Shown here piece by piece: positions 1-11,455 of a stretch of 64,000 nt of DNA. Under the pieces are notes generated by a model. The model ran no database searches, was not told the origin of the DNA, and saw only the letters and a list, made by a program, of their open reading frames with translations. The stretch covers positions 26,004,425 through 26,068,424 of the forward strand of contig CAIIXF020000010.1 of NCBI GenBank assembly GCA_903813345.2. Direction: 5' to 3'. A program made the translations under genes and the position numbers. How positions within the stretch are numbered: the stretch's first letter is position 1; each line of letters begins with the position of its first letter. This DNA comes from Owenia fusiformis. Taxonomy: Eukaryota; Annelida; Polychaeta; Sabellida; Oweniidae.

Positions 1-109
1 TGAATGATGATTACATAAAAGCATTTAGAATGTTTGAGACATCTTTATTTAAGAGTGTTGGTGTTGCCTTAACATAACAGTATAGCTACATGAAATTCTG
101 CCTTTTCAG

Positions 110-328
110 TTCCTACAGCCACTCAACAGCCATCAGCAAGTACTTCCACTTTATGTGCACCACAATCAACCACAAAATTCAACAAAGAAAGCATCACATC
201 AGGTCAGGCACCAAACTTTCACAGAGGCAAGAAAGTAAAAATCGATATCAATATTTTTGATCAAAGATCAAAGGTACCATCTCGTGTAGAAGGGAAATGT
301 GATGGCAACAACCAAAGTCCAAATATAG
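110..328 (+). CDS. BTB-zinc-finger gene A, linker exon (internal, partial gene)
   Basis: Internal coding exon of the upstream copy of a tandemly duplicated BTB-zinc-finger gene. It follows a polypyrimidine tract ending in TTTTCAG and ends at ATAG before GTAACT. It is 219 bp, starts and ends in phase 1, and encodes 73 residues, Ser/Thr/Gln-rich then Lys-rich (VPTATQQPSASTSTLCAPQS...), with no recognised fold. The exon at 28068-28286 is the same length and differs at only about ten positions, and the intron sequence on both sides is also alike, so the two are recent duplicates. The BTB exon that should precede it lies outside the window. It probably forms the flexible link between the BTB domain and the zinc fingers encoded at 3723-5764. 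Confidence 0.85.
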
Positions 329-699
329 GTAACTATTAATATTATTCTTCAAAGGCAGGATCAAGAAGGATAGAGTTGGATTGTGAGTACAATTCAAAAA
401 TGTCACATTTTCAATAGTATTATTCCATTATTCCTTATTCCATGTTATTTTCTTAGAGACTTCGCAAAATAGCTACGTTGACCAAAGAGTTTTTTCAGAT
501 TAGAAGGGTTTATACGTTTTGAAGGGGTGTATGTACTGATGTATTGAACATTTTGTGCAATACAAAATAATTCCTGGTTTTCCTAAATGCTTGCGACTTG
601 ACTGTGTCGCTGCTTCCGTTATCTTAATCCACCAGTTGCTCTGTTGTTTTAAAACCTCAATAGGATTCCCGTTTTAAATTATTTTTGTTCAATATTGAT

Positions 700-1175
700 A
701 CAGAAAACCCCTCTATAACTTCTGGTTCAAAGCCTTGCCTAATTTTTAAAATGGACACCATTTTTGTCTCGTTAAATTCTTTTTTAGACCATTTGCTTTA
801 AAATCTCTGTCAACAGGAGTCCCGTTTTAAGTTATTTTTGTTCAACATCAATAAGGAAAACTCCTCTATGACTCCTGGTTCAAAGGAACGCATACTTTCA
901 AAATGGCCACCATTTTTGTCTCGCTAAATCCACTTTTACTGTCAATAGGATTCCCTTTTAAGTTATTTTTGTTCAGCATCAATACAGAAACCCACCCCCC
1001 TGATTCAAAAGCTACCCTAATTTCAAAATGGCCACCATTTTTGTCTCGCGAAATCCACTTTTACTGTCAATAGGATTCCCTTTTAAGTTATTTTTGTTCA
1101 GCATCAATACAGAAACCCACCCCCCTGATTCAAAAGCTCCCCTATTTTCAAAATGGCCACCATTTTTGGTAGTTT
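700..1175. repeat. Tandem repeat with ~125-bp units
   Basis: Units contain TCAAAATGGCCACCATTTTT, then TTGTCTCGC and a CACTTTTACTGTCAATAGGA block. Two near-identical units begin at about 941 and 1066, and more diverged ones lie upstream from about 600. The same motifs occur in the ~335-bp tandem units at 26990-27960, so this is part of the same repeat family. Confidence 0.7.
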
Positions 1176-1419
1176 TATAAATAATTTCAAGTGTTCTGCA
1201 TTGTTAAAAGCTATGTCTAGGTAGAGAGTAGTGGTATGAAATAATTTTTTTTCAAAAAATCAGCAAAAAATTCTATCCGTTTTTTAATTTTCAGCCATTC
1301 AAGTTAACATTGATTTGTCCATCTGTCTCTCAGTCAGTTCACAATAGGGACATGTTTTAAAACCTCTGTCGATAGGTTCGCCTATTTTCAAAATTGCCGT
1401 GTTTTAGCCTCTCCAAAAA

Positions 1420-1806
1420 GTGTTGACATATTGTTATGGTCTCCATTTTTTGTGACAGCAGGTGGAGATTGGCGGTCGGCAGGGTTGGTGGTTGTCGTCT
1501 GTAACAAATTCTCGCAACTTCCAATAACTTAACAAATACTGTTTAGACTGACTTCATTTTTTTTCAAAATCATCTACAAGTTTTCAGAAGTACAAATCTG
1601 ACCTTAGATTTAAGATTTGACTTTCAATAACCTTCTCAAGGTCAAAAAGGTCAAAATTATGACAAAAAGGTCTTTTTTCAACTTGCTTCAAATTGATCAA
1701 TTTTTTTCAAAATCATCTAGAAGTTCTCAAAAATTAAAATCTGACTAACTCATTATATTGTGAGAAACTAAGTGGTGACATTTATCATGTTAATGCCTTG
1801 TTTTAG
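1420..1806 (+). repeat. Short copy of the GTGGTGACA repeat family
   Basis: It starts with GACATATTGTTATGGTCTCC, has one or two units of the AAGGTCA-rich block, and ends in GTGGTGACATTTATCATG followed by TTAATGCCTTGTTTTAG. The large array at 23614-25827 has the same start, internal unit and end. No open frame of note. Confidence 0.65.
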
Positions 1807-1837
1807 TAGTAAATGTTAGAGTTTTATTATATTATAT

Positions 1838-3612
1838 CCTTTTTGGCTCACATAGTGAGCCTATGGGATCGACAAGGCGTCCGTCCGTTGGTCCGTCTGT
1901 CCATGCGTCCGTCCGTCAATCAACATTGGCCGCACAAATTAAAACTGCTGTTTGGATTGAGTCATATTCACATTCATTTTATGCATATCCATAATGCCTA
2001 TTTGACCTATCATCGCCAATTCCCAAGTTCGCCCAGTTTCCGAAAAATTTTGACGTCAAAAAGTCAAATTTTCTGTAAATACTAGACACTTTGTTGAAGT
2101 AGAACTTTCAAATAACTTGTAGTAGTTGCTGTATATGCAACATATGTTCTCTGAAGATTTCAAAGCTCTTGAAATTACAGTTTTTGGTGTTTACTCTATA
2201 AAATTTGACAAAAAGTAGGACTGTCATTTTCAGGGAATTTTCTCATGTATAAAGTCAATCATCATTGACTGCACAAATTAAAACTGCTATGAGTATTAAG
2301 TCATATTCACATTCATTTTATGCATATCCATAATGCCTGTTTGACCAGTTGACCTATCAGCGCCATTTCTCAAGTTCACCCGGTTTCTGAGAAATTGTCA
2401 AATTAATTGTTATTTTTTAACTTGCTTCAATTTGACCAAATTTTCGGGGGAAATTTGTCTACAAGTTGCCAGGAGTTCAAATCTGACCTTACTTTTGAGA
2501 TTTGACCTTCAGTGACCTTCGAAGGGTCTAAAAAGTTGATTTTTCAAATTGATCATTTGGATGTAAATTTTGGTCACCTTAATCACAAAAGACCTACTGA
2601 GCTCTGAATAAGTAAAATCAGGGGGTAGAAACGCGTCCAGTATTTTCGTCTGGTACAAACCGAGATACTGGACGCAGACCTCCTTTTTTGATCCAGAGAG
2701 AGGTAGGTGTGATCCAATTCTTATAAAATGACAGCTATCCATCTAGTTTTTCTGTAATGTGGGGTTAAGCATGGAAATACTTTGATTTTTTCCCAGGATA
2801 TACATGAATTGAGTCAGATTTCTTTTTATTTACCATTTCATTGACAAGATATGCAATTTTCTTGGTATGGAATAAGAATACAGCTTACAGTTGGCAAAGT
2901 TTAGCTTTGAATTGATCGAAAATAGAAAAATGACCAAATTTAAAGAAATAACGGACGAAATAAAAATATACTGGACGCAAGCCATCCAGTATTTACAGGC
3001 TTGTGTCCAGTATTAGTACATTTTTTATTTCGTCCAGTATTTCTAAAATTTCGTCATTTTTCTTTTACCGATCACTTTTAAGCTTAAATGTGCAGATTGG
3101 AGGCTGTATTGTTAGTTGACACACCGGAAAATTGCATATCTTGTCAATGAAATGGTAAATAAAAAGAAATATAACTCGATTCGTGTATTTCCTGAAAAAG
3201 AATCAAAATATTTCTGTGCTTAACCCCACATTACAGAAAAACTAGATGGATAGCTGTCATTTTATAAGAATTGGATGTTCCCCAGTACTGGGAATCTGAT
3301 GAGCCTGTTTTTAGGTAAGGACACACTGTAAAACGATCACCAGGCTACCGAGTAAAATTACACCTACCTCTCTCTGGATCAAAAATGGAGGTCCGCGTCC
3401 AGTATGTCCAGTTGTACCAGACGGAAATACTGGACACGTTTATGTACCCTGAAAATGTTCAAGGTCAAAGGTCCTCAAACTAAGTCACAAACCATGCTAT
3501 CTAACTTTCTCAAAGTTTGAGACTACAAATCAAAATCAATAATTTTGTTTGAAAATCAGGATATATATTCCTCTGAAGGTTCTACACTGTGTGAGCACAG
3601 GACCATGGGTCC
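1838..3612. repeat. GGCTCACAT repeat element, interrupted
   Basis: The left end is a small palindrome (GGCTCACATAGTGAGCC) followed by runs of GTCCGTCC. The right end near 3587-3612 carries CACTGTGTGAGC. Direct-repeated internal blocks (e.g. the block with CATATCCATAATGCC near 1985 and 2325) are visible. An unrelated hairpin element (2619-3451) is inserted in it. A related element with the same hairpin-like ends is at 26915-28012. Confidence 0.55.
2619..3451. mobile_element. Fold-back (hairpin) MITE, 833 bp
   Basis: The two halves are inverted copies of each other: the left arm (about 2619-2985) and right arm (about 3000-3451) share blocks such as GATCCAGAGAGAGGTAGGTG, GTAATGTGGGGTTAAGC and ATTGACAAGATATGCAATTT. 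Ends read CAGGG...CCCTG. A ~60-bp insertion near 3285-3350 breaks the symmetry of the right arm. AAAAT occurs at both flanks and may be the target duplication. No transposase frame. Confidence 0.75.
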
Positions 3613-3722
3613 TTTATTTTTGTAAATGAAGCATAGTGTACAGTTCACAAAGAGGGCTTGTTTGAATGACAGATAATCTGTTGACAGGTTGAGGGTGTCT
3701 TAATTTACCTTCATTCTTTCAG

Positions 3723-5764
3723 GTGAGTCCAGAGTAGATGTCATCCGTTGTCTACAGAGTAAGGTCTATAAATGTATAGTGGCCGACTGCAAGTGGAGGT
3801 TTAGGACAGAGAGCCCTGCACAGTTACAAATGCATAACCTCACATATCATGCAGGCATTGTTGAGAACATCTTGAAGGACAAATTAAAACTGGGAAAAAG
3901 AAAAAGAAAACTCTGGCCAAGTGACAAACAAAATGAATCACAAAGTACATTACAAATGATGCATGGAGATTCTATGCTGAATCTGCAAGATCCCAAGCAG
4001 AGTATGCAAGGAGATTCCATGCATAGTATGCAAGATCCCAAGCAGAGTATGCAAGGAGATCCCAAGCAGAGTATGCAAGATCCCAAGCAGAGTATGCAAG
4101 GAGATCCCATGCAGAATATGCAAGATCCCAAGCAGAGTATGCAAGATCCCAAGCAGAGTATGCAAGGAGATCCCATGCAGAATATGCAAGATCCCAAGCA
4201 GAGTATGCAAGATCCCAAGCAGGGTATGCAAGGAGATCCCATGCAGAGTATGCAAGATCCCAAGCAGAGTATGCAAGGAGATCCCATGCAGAGTATGCAA
4301 GATTCCAAGCAGAGTATGCAAGGAGATCCCATGCAGAGTATGCAAGATTCCAAGCAGAGTATGCAAGGAGATCCCATGCAGAGTATGCAAGATCCCAAGC
4401 AGAGTATGCAAGGAAATCTCATGCAGAGTTCGCAAGATCCCAAGCAGAGAATGCAAGGAGATCCCATGCAGAGTCTGCAAGATCCCAAGCAGATTAAGCA
4501 AGGATATCCCAAGCAGAGTATGCAAGGAAATCCCTTGCAGAGTATGCATGGAGACCCCATGCAGAGCATGCATGGAGATTTCATACAGAATATGCATGGA
4601 AATCCCATGCAGAGTATGCAAGGAGATTTCATGCAGAGCATGCAAGGAGATTTCATACAGAGTATGCATGGAAGTCCCATGCAGAGTATGCAAGGAGATT
4701 TCATGCAGATTATGCAAGATCACAAGCAGAGAATGCAAGGAGATACCATGCAGAGTGTGCTAGAAAATTCCTTGGAGACTATTCAAGGAGATTCCATGCA
4801 GAGAATGCTAAGCGATCCCATGCAGAGTACGCATGGAGAGTTCATGCAGAGTATGCAAGGAGATTCCATGGAGAGTATGCAAGGAGATTCCATGCAGAGT
4901 ATGCAAGGATATTCTAAGCAAACTACACAAGAAAGTGACAAACTGAATATAGCCCCAGTGAAGAATTCAAAGCAAGTTAATGTTAACTCTGAACAAAATC
5001 CTGAAGCCACTGGTCAATTCTGTCCTAAATGTGGTAAAGACTTTGGTAAAAATAAATCTGGTGAATGTAATTTTGAGATGGAAACATTACTAAATCACAA
5101 ATGTGAAAACAAATTTTTAATCAAAGGAAAAAGAATTAATTGTATAAACTGTCGTTGGGGTTTTCCCGATTTGGTAAGTCTCCAGTTGCATGCTAGACAG
5201 GTCCACCCAGCTGAAGCCACATACAATTGCACGCATTGTGACACGGTATGTTCCACTTGGTTAGAGCTAATAGGTCACTGGAAGCAACACCCATTTGTCA
5301 AATGTCTAATTTGCTCAAAAGAATTTAAAGACTATAAATATTTGATGAGCCATAGATATTATGCACATCCTGTTCAGCGTAAAAAACGTTCCAGTGTACT
5401 ATGCAATGTTTGTGGAAAGACTTATATGACTCGTGGAGGATATCGAACACATTATGATCTCGCACATGCTGAACAGAAATTTAAGTGTGACTTTTGTCCG
5501 AAAACATTTGGAAGTGAAGTGACCAAAAAAAGACACTTAGCTGACACTCATATAAAGAATATGGTTTGTCACACTTGTGGGAAACTTTTCACGACCCGTA
5601 AAAGGTTGAAATCACACCAGACATCACACTCCAGTGAAAAGAAGTTTAAGTGTTATATATGTGGAAACAAATTCAAGTATGAATCAGCTGTTTATATGCA
5701 CATGAGAACTGTTCATAAACATGACAAAGCAATTAAAAACAAAATATACAAATTAACCAGCTGA
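3723..5764 (+). CDS. BTB-zinc-finger gene A, 3'-terminal zinc-finger exon
   Basis: Terminal coding exon joined in phase 1 to the linker exon (the split codon gives Gly, then ESRVDVIRCLQSKVYKC). Order of parts: an N-terminal C2H2-like finger (C-x4-C-x14-H-x4-H, 3773-3850), a Lys-rich stretch, a long in-frame Met/Gln repeat (3952-4926), then a cysteine/histidine cluster from about 5020 with one Cys2-His-Cys-like finger and seven C2H2 fingers (C-x2-C-x12-H-x3/4-H). Such proteins are typically nuclear DNA-binding regulators in which BTB gives dimerisation; the DNA target here is unknown. The fingers are very close to those of gene B. Stop TGA at 5762. The long antisense frames in the repeat are only possible because the repeat unit is a multiple of three. 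Confidence 0.88.
3952..4926 (+). repeat. Coding minisatellite (7- and 8-residue units), gene A
   Basis: In-frame array of 24-bp units (protein GDPMQSMQ type) and 21-bp units (DPKQSMQ type). In the first half they alternate as a 45-bp, 15-residue higher-order unit (MQGDPMQSMQDPKQS). The second half has diverged units with GNPMQSMQ, GDFMQSMQ and GDFIQNMH. All units are multiples of three, so all frames stay largely open. It is longer and organised differently from the array in gene B, pointing to separate expansion after duplication. Confidence 0.9.
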
Positions 5765-5878
5765 ACATGACAATTATATGACAATTCTAACCTGGGACAT
5801 ATACGTGCTTAAGGATTTTTTTTACTAGGGCTATTGTTTTTAGTAAATTAAGAAAATTAAGTGACCCTAATTGTGAAA

Positions 5879-5884
5879 AATAAA
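5879..5884 (+). terminator. Candidate poly(A) signal, gene A
   Basis: AATAAA 115 bp after the stop codon at 5764. A second AATAAA lies at 6080-6085. Either could define the 3' end; no transcript evidence. Confidence 0.45.
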
Positions 5885-6177
5885 ACCCTATTTTAACAAT
5901 TTTTGTTCTATCATGAATGATGTGCACAAATCTGTACATAGAACATTTAACATTGCTACATTATGATAATGGTATAGTTTCAAGCTGTTATGTTATAGCC
6001 AAAGTGCCAATATTATTTTTATTCAGATTCCATCTAATCAATTTTGGTACCTACTTTAAGAGTCCCATCTTGGATACAAAATAAATGAAACATTTATTTC
6101 ATTAGCACACTGAAATTTTGTTGTATCCAGGTAAAATATCTTGTATAATGATTACATTTGTCATGATTTAGAAAATA

Positions 6178-7268
6178 CAGGGCGTTGAATAAGTACTGAT
6201 AAGAATGCTGTAACTTTTTTATTTTTTCATATATCTGACTATTTTTGTGTGCATTGTTGAGTATTATACTGACGTACTGTGAAAGTAAAAGGAATGTGCT
6301 CTAACAGGAAGGTGGTGCTGGGTTGAGCCAAAGGTGGTTAGTGGTGGAGCAGGTCTGCACAAAAAAAGTTTCAAAATGACCAACTTATTGAATATTGCCC
6401 TTTAGTCAATTGCTGGCGCATAAACTTGTCACACATCAATGTCATTTCTAAATCAATGTGAGTATAACATGGTGTGTGCGAGCAACAGTTGAATCAGTCC
6501 TGTCTGCAATTTTCCTGATAGGAATTCATCCAATATTTCTTTTATTGAATCAATCTAACTAGGGGAAGTAACAGCTTTTGGTCTCCCCTGTCTGGGTTCA
6601 ACTTTAACTGACTTTCTGCCTCTTTGAAATAGCGGAACCATTACCAACGATATGCCATACCAGGGGTACATAGATATAGTGTCCTCCCTATAAGCTTCAT
6701 GAATGTCCTTTATTGTATTCTATTTTGATTTACCTAGTAATACTAGAGTATATAGAGCTTGATGCTGCTTCGAATTTGATGCTGAATATTTTTGATATTC
6801 TGTTCAGCAGCCATGCTGTTGATGACATCATTTTTGCTCACTTCGTGTGATGTAATTTCTCTATGATGTTATCTGATTTTAAATTGCTCTGTGGTGTACA
6901 TTTAATTGTATTCTAATGAATTGCTCATTTCTAACGTTTTGCTCTTTGACTTCATCAGTAGGTGTTGTCAAGGTATCTTAGTACCACTGTTTATTTAATC
7001 ACCAATTGTCAAAATGGGTTGAAAAATAAAGTTATATATGAAAACGTTCACACTTTAAGTCTGTTATTTTGAATTTTTTTCGTGCAGACCTGAACCACCA
7101 CAAGCCACCTTTAGCTCAACTCAGTACCACCTTCCTGTTAGGGTACATTCTTTTAACTCTCATAGTACATCAGGTCAATACTCAACAATGTACAGGTGAA
7201 ACGTCAGTCAAAAATATAAAAAATTTAAAAAGTTACAGCATTTTTATCAGTACTTATTGAACACCCTG
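6178..7268. mobile_element. TA-flanked DNA transposon without transposase, ~1.09 kb
   Basis: Terminal inverted repeats of about 185 bp: left 6178-6362 and right 7082-7268, both beginning CAGGG(C/T)GTT(G/C)AATAAG and ending at GGTCTGCAC. They are flanked by TA on both sides (6176-6177, 7269-7270), as expected for Tc1/mariner-type insertion. The ~720-bp interior has no transposase frame. The 63-codon frame at 7069-7260 is only the right inverted repeat. Confidence 0.8.
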
Positions 7269-7319
7269 TATAAATATGTTTTGTAATTCTGTCAAAATGA
7301 TAAAAAATCTTGTTGTCCA

Positions 7320-7525
7320 CTGCCCAAGATCAAAGAGAGAAAACACATTTATATTTGGATCAATTCCAGTTATTGAATTATAAAATGCTAGACTACTTAA
7401 TTATCTTTAAAATGGGCAAAAGTCTAGGGCGGCCATGTTGAGCATTCAGTTTCAGTTGCATAGTGTGTATTCATAATCAAATGGGCCATAATTCAGATTT
7501 CTATTAAATGTATTTTATTATGTTT
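7320..7525. repeat. Dispersed repeat, inverted copy at 33145-33390
   Basis: Blocks such as TTTATATTTGGATCAATTCC and GTTGCATAGTGTGTATT occur here and, reverse-complemented, at 33145-33390. The second copy runs into an ACAGGGTGTGCCAGGATG end typical of a short DNA transposon. No coding content. Confidence 0.6.
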
Positions 7526-7696
7526 TAGAATATATACTAAATGTAAGAACAAATAAAGTTTTTATATGTGAACAATTCACATACAAAATTGCATGTAGAA
7601 GGGTTTTAAAGAATCGCTAATCAGCTTTGAAATCGTTTGAAATGAGATTTCTAGATCAGGTAGTGCCAATCTTCAAAAACATGAACAGGGAAATAT

Positions 7697-7875
7697 CTTT
7701 TGTTTTATCATACAATACTTATAATAATTTTATTTTCTGTATATAGAATTTTAAATTGATTATTTGTTTTATCATACAATACATTAGTATATTTAATTAA
7801 TGAGATTAATTTAAGAGATTAATTAATACTTATAATAATTTTATTTTCTGTATACACAATTGTAAATTGATGTAT
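7697..7875. repeat. Local duplication in AT-rich spacer
   Basis: TTGTTTTATCATACAATAC occurs at about 7698 and 7764, and the block TACTTATAATAATTTTATTT plus CTGTATA occurs at about 7717 and 7828. This is a ~100-bp tandem duplication with an insertion of ATTAAT-rich sequence. Confidence 0.6.
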
Positions 7876-8034
7876 TCCCAGACTGAAAGCTATTACTTTT
7901 TACAAGGGTTGATAAAGATGTATAATAAAACATATTTAATGATAATTGCATTCTTAATATTATTTAATCTTCGTTCATGATATAATCTATCTCGTATTAT
8001 TGAATCCACTTACAGTTATGACACATAGACATAG

Positions 8035-8215
8035 AATCAATAGACTAGATGCAAGTAGATATAATCTTGATTTATGTCATTAAATATTCAAAATCCAGTC
8101 AAAGTGATGTCATATTTGAAATCTACATGTAAAAGTATGTCTAGAAATATGATTTCGAAAATTGTTTGTCACATTTGAATTTTTTTTTTTTTTTGAAAAT
8201 GTAACTTCTAGACCC
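8035..8215 (+). repeat. Repeat shared with gene B intron (30005-30180)
   Basis: Blocks CATTAAATATTCAAAATCC, TTTGAAATCTACATGTAA, GATTTCGAAAATTGTTT (one mismatch) and GAAAATGTAACTTCTAG recur in the same order and orientation at 30005-30180. After it comes a poly-T and poly-G stretch (8178-8228). Nothing coding is seen between 7269 and 9180. Confidence 0.6.
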
Positions 8216-8842
8216 GTGGGGGGGGGGGTTCAGTTTATATACATGTAAGATATGATAAACCTTGACGGGTATCCTCGGCGCACATGGGGTACCTTTTTTG
8301 AAATTTGGTATGGCAATGGAAAATACCTTTGTATGATTCAAATCAACATGTAGAAAAATCTTTACTTTTTATTTCAATATATTTAGTTAAAAAACAACTA
8401 TGTGGTAGTATTGGATAACAAAATGGTTATCAAATGGTACACCCATTGTATCATCATACACAACCCACCCAAGAGGCATCCTCTATTAACACATTAAGCC
8501 TGACATTTAAAGGACTAAAGGGGACAATGGTACCATCTTATTTAACATTTTTGGCTTGTTTTTTCCCATGCAAAATGTTATAATGCTTATTATCAGATAA
8601 TTTACTTATTGTTTATTGTTTGGCGATGCTGTTCGACAATATTTGAAAAAGTTCCAATGATAGGGGAATGGATAAATGTCAATTTAAAAATGTTGATTTT
8701 TGCAAACCCCCAGAAATAATAAAAAAACAATCAAATTCTGCAGTAAAGGGAAGAGTAAGACAACTGATCGATCTATTTGCTTTTCCTCTACATAAAGTAT
8801 GGTATTGTATTTGTATAATGTTTTCAATTTACGCTCTTAAAC

Positions 8843-8934
8843 AGAGTCCCTACTTCCAGCGGCATTTTGGTCCCCAGCTGAAAGAAGGCCTTCTAACAGC
8901 TGGAGACCAAAACGCTGCTAGAACGAGGGACTCT
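8843..8934 (+). other. 92-bp near-perfect hairpin
   Basis: Left arm GAGTCCCTACTTCCAGC...CCCCAGCTG pairs with the right arm CAGCTGGAGACC...GAGGGACTC over about 37 positions with a few mismatches. The loop is itself palindromic (AGAAGGCCTTCT). Size and pairing suit either a miRNA-precursor-like hairpin or a tiny transposable element. Neither is shown. Confidence 0.5.
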
Positions 8935-9189
8935 TTACAATAAAGTAATGCACCGACAGAAAGGCAATTTTGTTTTGCTTTTAATGGTAGCCTAAACGTT
9001 TGAAGAAAAACGGTGCAGTATGAGACTCGCAATCCTTGATTTTCAAGCACATGGTAGGTCAAAAATTCAAATTAACGGTCGAAGTTAGTACCGCGTGAAT
9101 TGGCTCAACCAAAGTTTGGCTCAGATAGGTGTGAGAGGACGGTCGAAACACATGATAAACAATAATCCATATGTTTGCAAGTCTACAGT

Positions 9190-10170
9190 GGCGTAGCCAG
9201 GATTTGGTGACCAGGGGTTCAATTTTTTATATTATCCACAAATCTCCACCTTCATTGGGGTCCCTCATATAAAACCATTTTTGTAATTTTCTTACATACA
9301 ATTTACACCCCCTCCAAAAGTGTGTCAACCGTAAACTCCCCCATGCAGTGTTTAAGCCTCCTTATGTTTGAATTATTATTCGTATAATATGTACAGTGTA
9401 AAGAAAAAACTGTTTTTAGTGCTGGAAAAAATAAATTGACATCATTTTCGATATCTCCATTTGTTTTCGCAAAATACAATTGAATTTGAAGTTAGACAAT
9501 TTGATTTTCTATGTTAAAATAGTTTTTGGTGAATCTTTTACTGAATAGATATCCTGAAATCTGAAGGCAGGGTCATGATTTTAATATTACATTTGTTTAA
9601 TGAAATCCAAATCAAGAGTTAACATATTGAGCTAAGTTTAAGGGCAAATTCTAACATATCTTTAAGGAGAATATGCATCTTTTTAAAACGAGCTACTTTA
9701 GCTAGACATCCTCTTTCCTAATTTATTGAAATAGACTTTAGAGTTCAAACAATGATATGTCAAATTCTGAAATATGCAATTCCCACAATTTAATAGTGAG
9801 ATTATGATTTTTCTAAAAAACTCCAAATCAAAAGATTTTATTTGGTATTTCATTTTATAATAGAGGAGTGTCCATTCATAATGACCTTATGAATTGAAAA
9901 ATAATTAATAGCAAATATTTTCGAAGAATGGAATATTTATTTAATCATGGCGCACAAAAAAGTCTTTATGGCTACTCTTTGACGATAGAAGTGACAGATG
10001 ATAATTAGTAATGTAATAAAATGGAACATAGGCTGAAATTCCAAAACGACCAAATAACACAATATCTATTGGACTCTGTAGGCTCTAAAATTAAACCTTT
10101 TTCAAATTGCAATGCCTTACAACAAAGGACACCTACTGTAGTGCTGAAAATACCTATTTGTACTTTCTTT
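9190..10170 (+). repeat. ~0.95-kb dispersed repeat, copy 1 of 2
   Basis: A direct copy lies at 14160-14950, sharing blocks such as AAATTGACATCATTTTCGAT, CTCCATTTGTTTTCGCAAAA, ATTTGTTTAATGAAATCCAA and TTTATAATAGAGGAGTGT with small indels. The two copies bracket the terminal exon at 11456. No open frame of note in either copy. Confidence 0.65.
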
Positions 10171-10469
10171 GAATTGAAATGAAAATTAAAAATTCAATTC
10201 CCAGTACAGGTGACCCCAAAAATGTCACCCCTTAATTTGGGAATAACTATATCTCCGTTTTGAAGGACTTTTCATGATTTTTTGTGTAGATAGAGAGCTC
10301 AATGCATAAATCATTGGGATTTACCTAATACGCAGTCAGTGCATCATATTTGACAAGATTCTTGATTAAAGGGTAAATTTTACATACTATTGATAATATG
10401 TATGAAAGCAATCCAGAAATGGCTCAAATAATGGCTAAGACAGAAATCTCAATTTCAGAAAATTGCATT

Positions 10470-10860
10470 TTCAACATTTTTGGACAATATCACCAGACCA
10501 TACCTGGATGGAAAATCTGATCATTTTGAAACTTGGAATTTAAACAGTCTAACTACGCAGATAAATTAAAAAATCATATCTGAGTTTATACTAAAATGAG
10601 AGGATAATTTTTCTGAGTCAACCTATATATGGAGGTGTATACGTGAATTAGGAAGCACGCACGTTACAAATGTCCATTGGAATTTAGCAAAAGTAGAACT
10701 CCTTTGAGAAATCTTGGCTACAGCCTGAGTATAGCAGTCACATCCGACTGTTTTTAAAGGCTGATTGTAAACATTGAAGCTTGCATTATTCTAAACTGTA
10801 ATCGTATAATATGTTTTGATATAATTTCGCATTTTAATTCCATCAAAGTCATGGTGCCCT
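10470..10860 (+). repeat. Dispersed repeat related to 23045-23465
   Basis: Shared order of blocks: TGGATGGAAA, GATTGAACAGTCT-like, CAGATAAATT, GAGTCAACCT-like, CCTGAGTATAGC, TTTTTAAAGGCTGATTGTA, CGTATAATATGTTTT and TTTCGCATTTT. The two copies are clearly diverged. No coding content. Confidence 0.55.
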
Positions 10861-10916
10861 ATACTTCCCAATGTAAATCGCTCCGGACTTGTTTTTCACA
10901 ACCATTTGGACTCATT
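10850..10916. repeat. Left arm of inverted repeat bounding a 2.2-kb segment
   Basis: GTAAATCG(C/T)TCCGGACTTG followed by TTTTTCACAACCATTTGGAC here is the reverse complement of 12943-13010 (AAGTCCAAATGGTTATGAAA, then AACAAGTCCGGAACGATTTA), with extended weaker similarity outward. The exon at 11456-11805 lies inside the segment. Confidence 0.6.
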
Positions 10917-11455
10917 TCGTAGGAGAATGAGATGAGACATTCCTCAGAATGGCTCAAAAAGGTAATTCAATCGTTTTGAAAAATACATACACTAACTTCT
11001 ACCTAAAACATTCTTTTTCATACCCACATATCTATTTTGGCGATCGTGCCATCATAGTTCATATTAAATATGCTCTAAATCTGCATTAGTGTCATTTAAC
11101 TATGTTTAAAAAAAAATCATTTTATAACGAGGAACAATATTCACTACATTAAAGATCATGTTAATATTTTAACTATCTGTACCTTCAAATTTCCATAAAC
11201 GACCGTAATGTAAAAAGTGGAGTTAACGACGGCGAATGGTCCTTATTCTGACACGGACTTGTCTTATAATCACTAGGTGAACGACTGCGAATTGTACACA
11301 ATGTGATAAAAATAACGATTAAGAATTGTCTTGTAATGGTATTTATACATTCCGTTGTTTGATGAATTGTCTATGCTTCTGGAAAAATTGCGTTTAGTAT
11401 AATTATGTTTTAGAGGAGTTTTTGTACTAAATATTCACACATTTTATAATTTCAG

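Larger units (their letters stand above)
329..3722 (+). other. Gene A intron between linker and zinc-finger exons
   Basis: Phase-1 intron with donor GTAACT at 329 and acceptor TTTCAG ending at 3722. The first ~150 bp and last ~80 bp align with the matching intron ends of gene B (28287 onward and up to 30689). The middle does not: it is filled with repeats listed separately (700-1175, 1420-1806, 1838-3612). No coding exon is seen inside. Confidence 0.75.

Noticed and set aside
3847-4738. Antisense open frames of 285 and 262 codons over the gene A repeat
   Set aside because: The repeat unit is a multiple of three and lacks stops in other frames, so all frames stay open. The predicted proteins are pure repeat translations (SPCILCMG, SLHTLHGI) with no support outside the array.
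3952-4926. CRISPR-like regular repeat
   Set aside because: Units are contiguous, in frame and without unique spacers, inside a eukaryotic coding exon.
7069-7260. 63-codon frame
   Set aside because: It coincides with the right inverted repeat of the TA-flanked element at 6178-7268.
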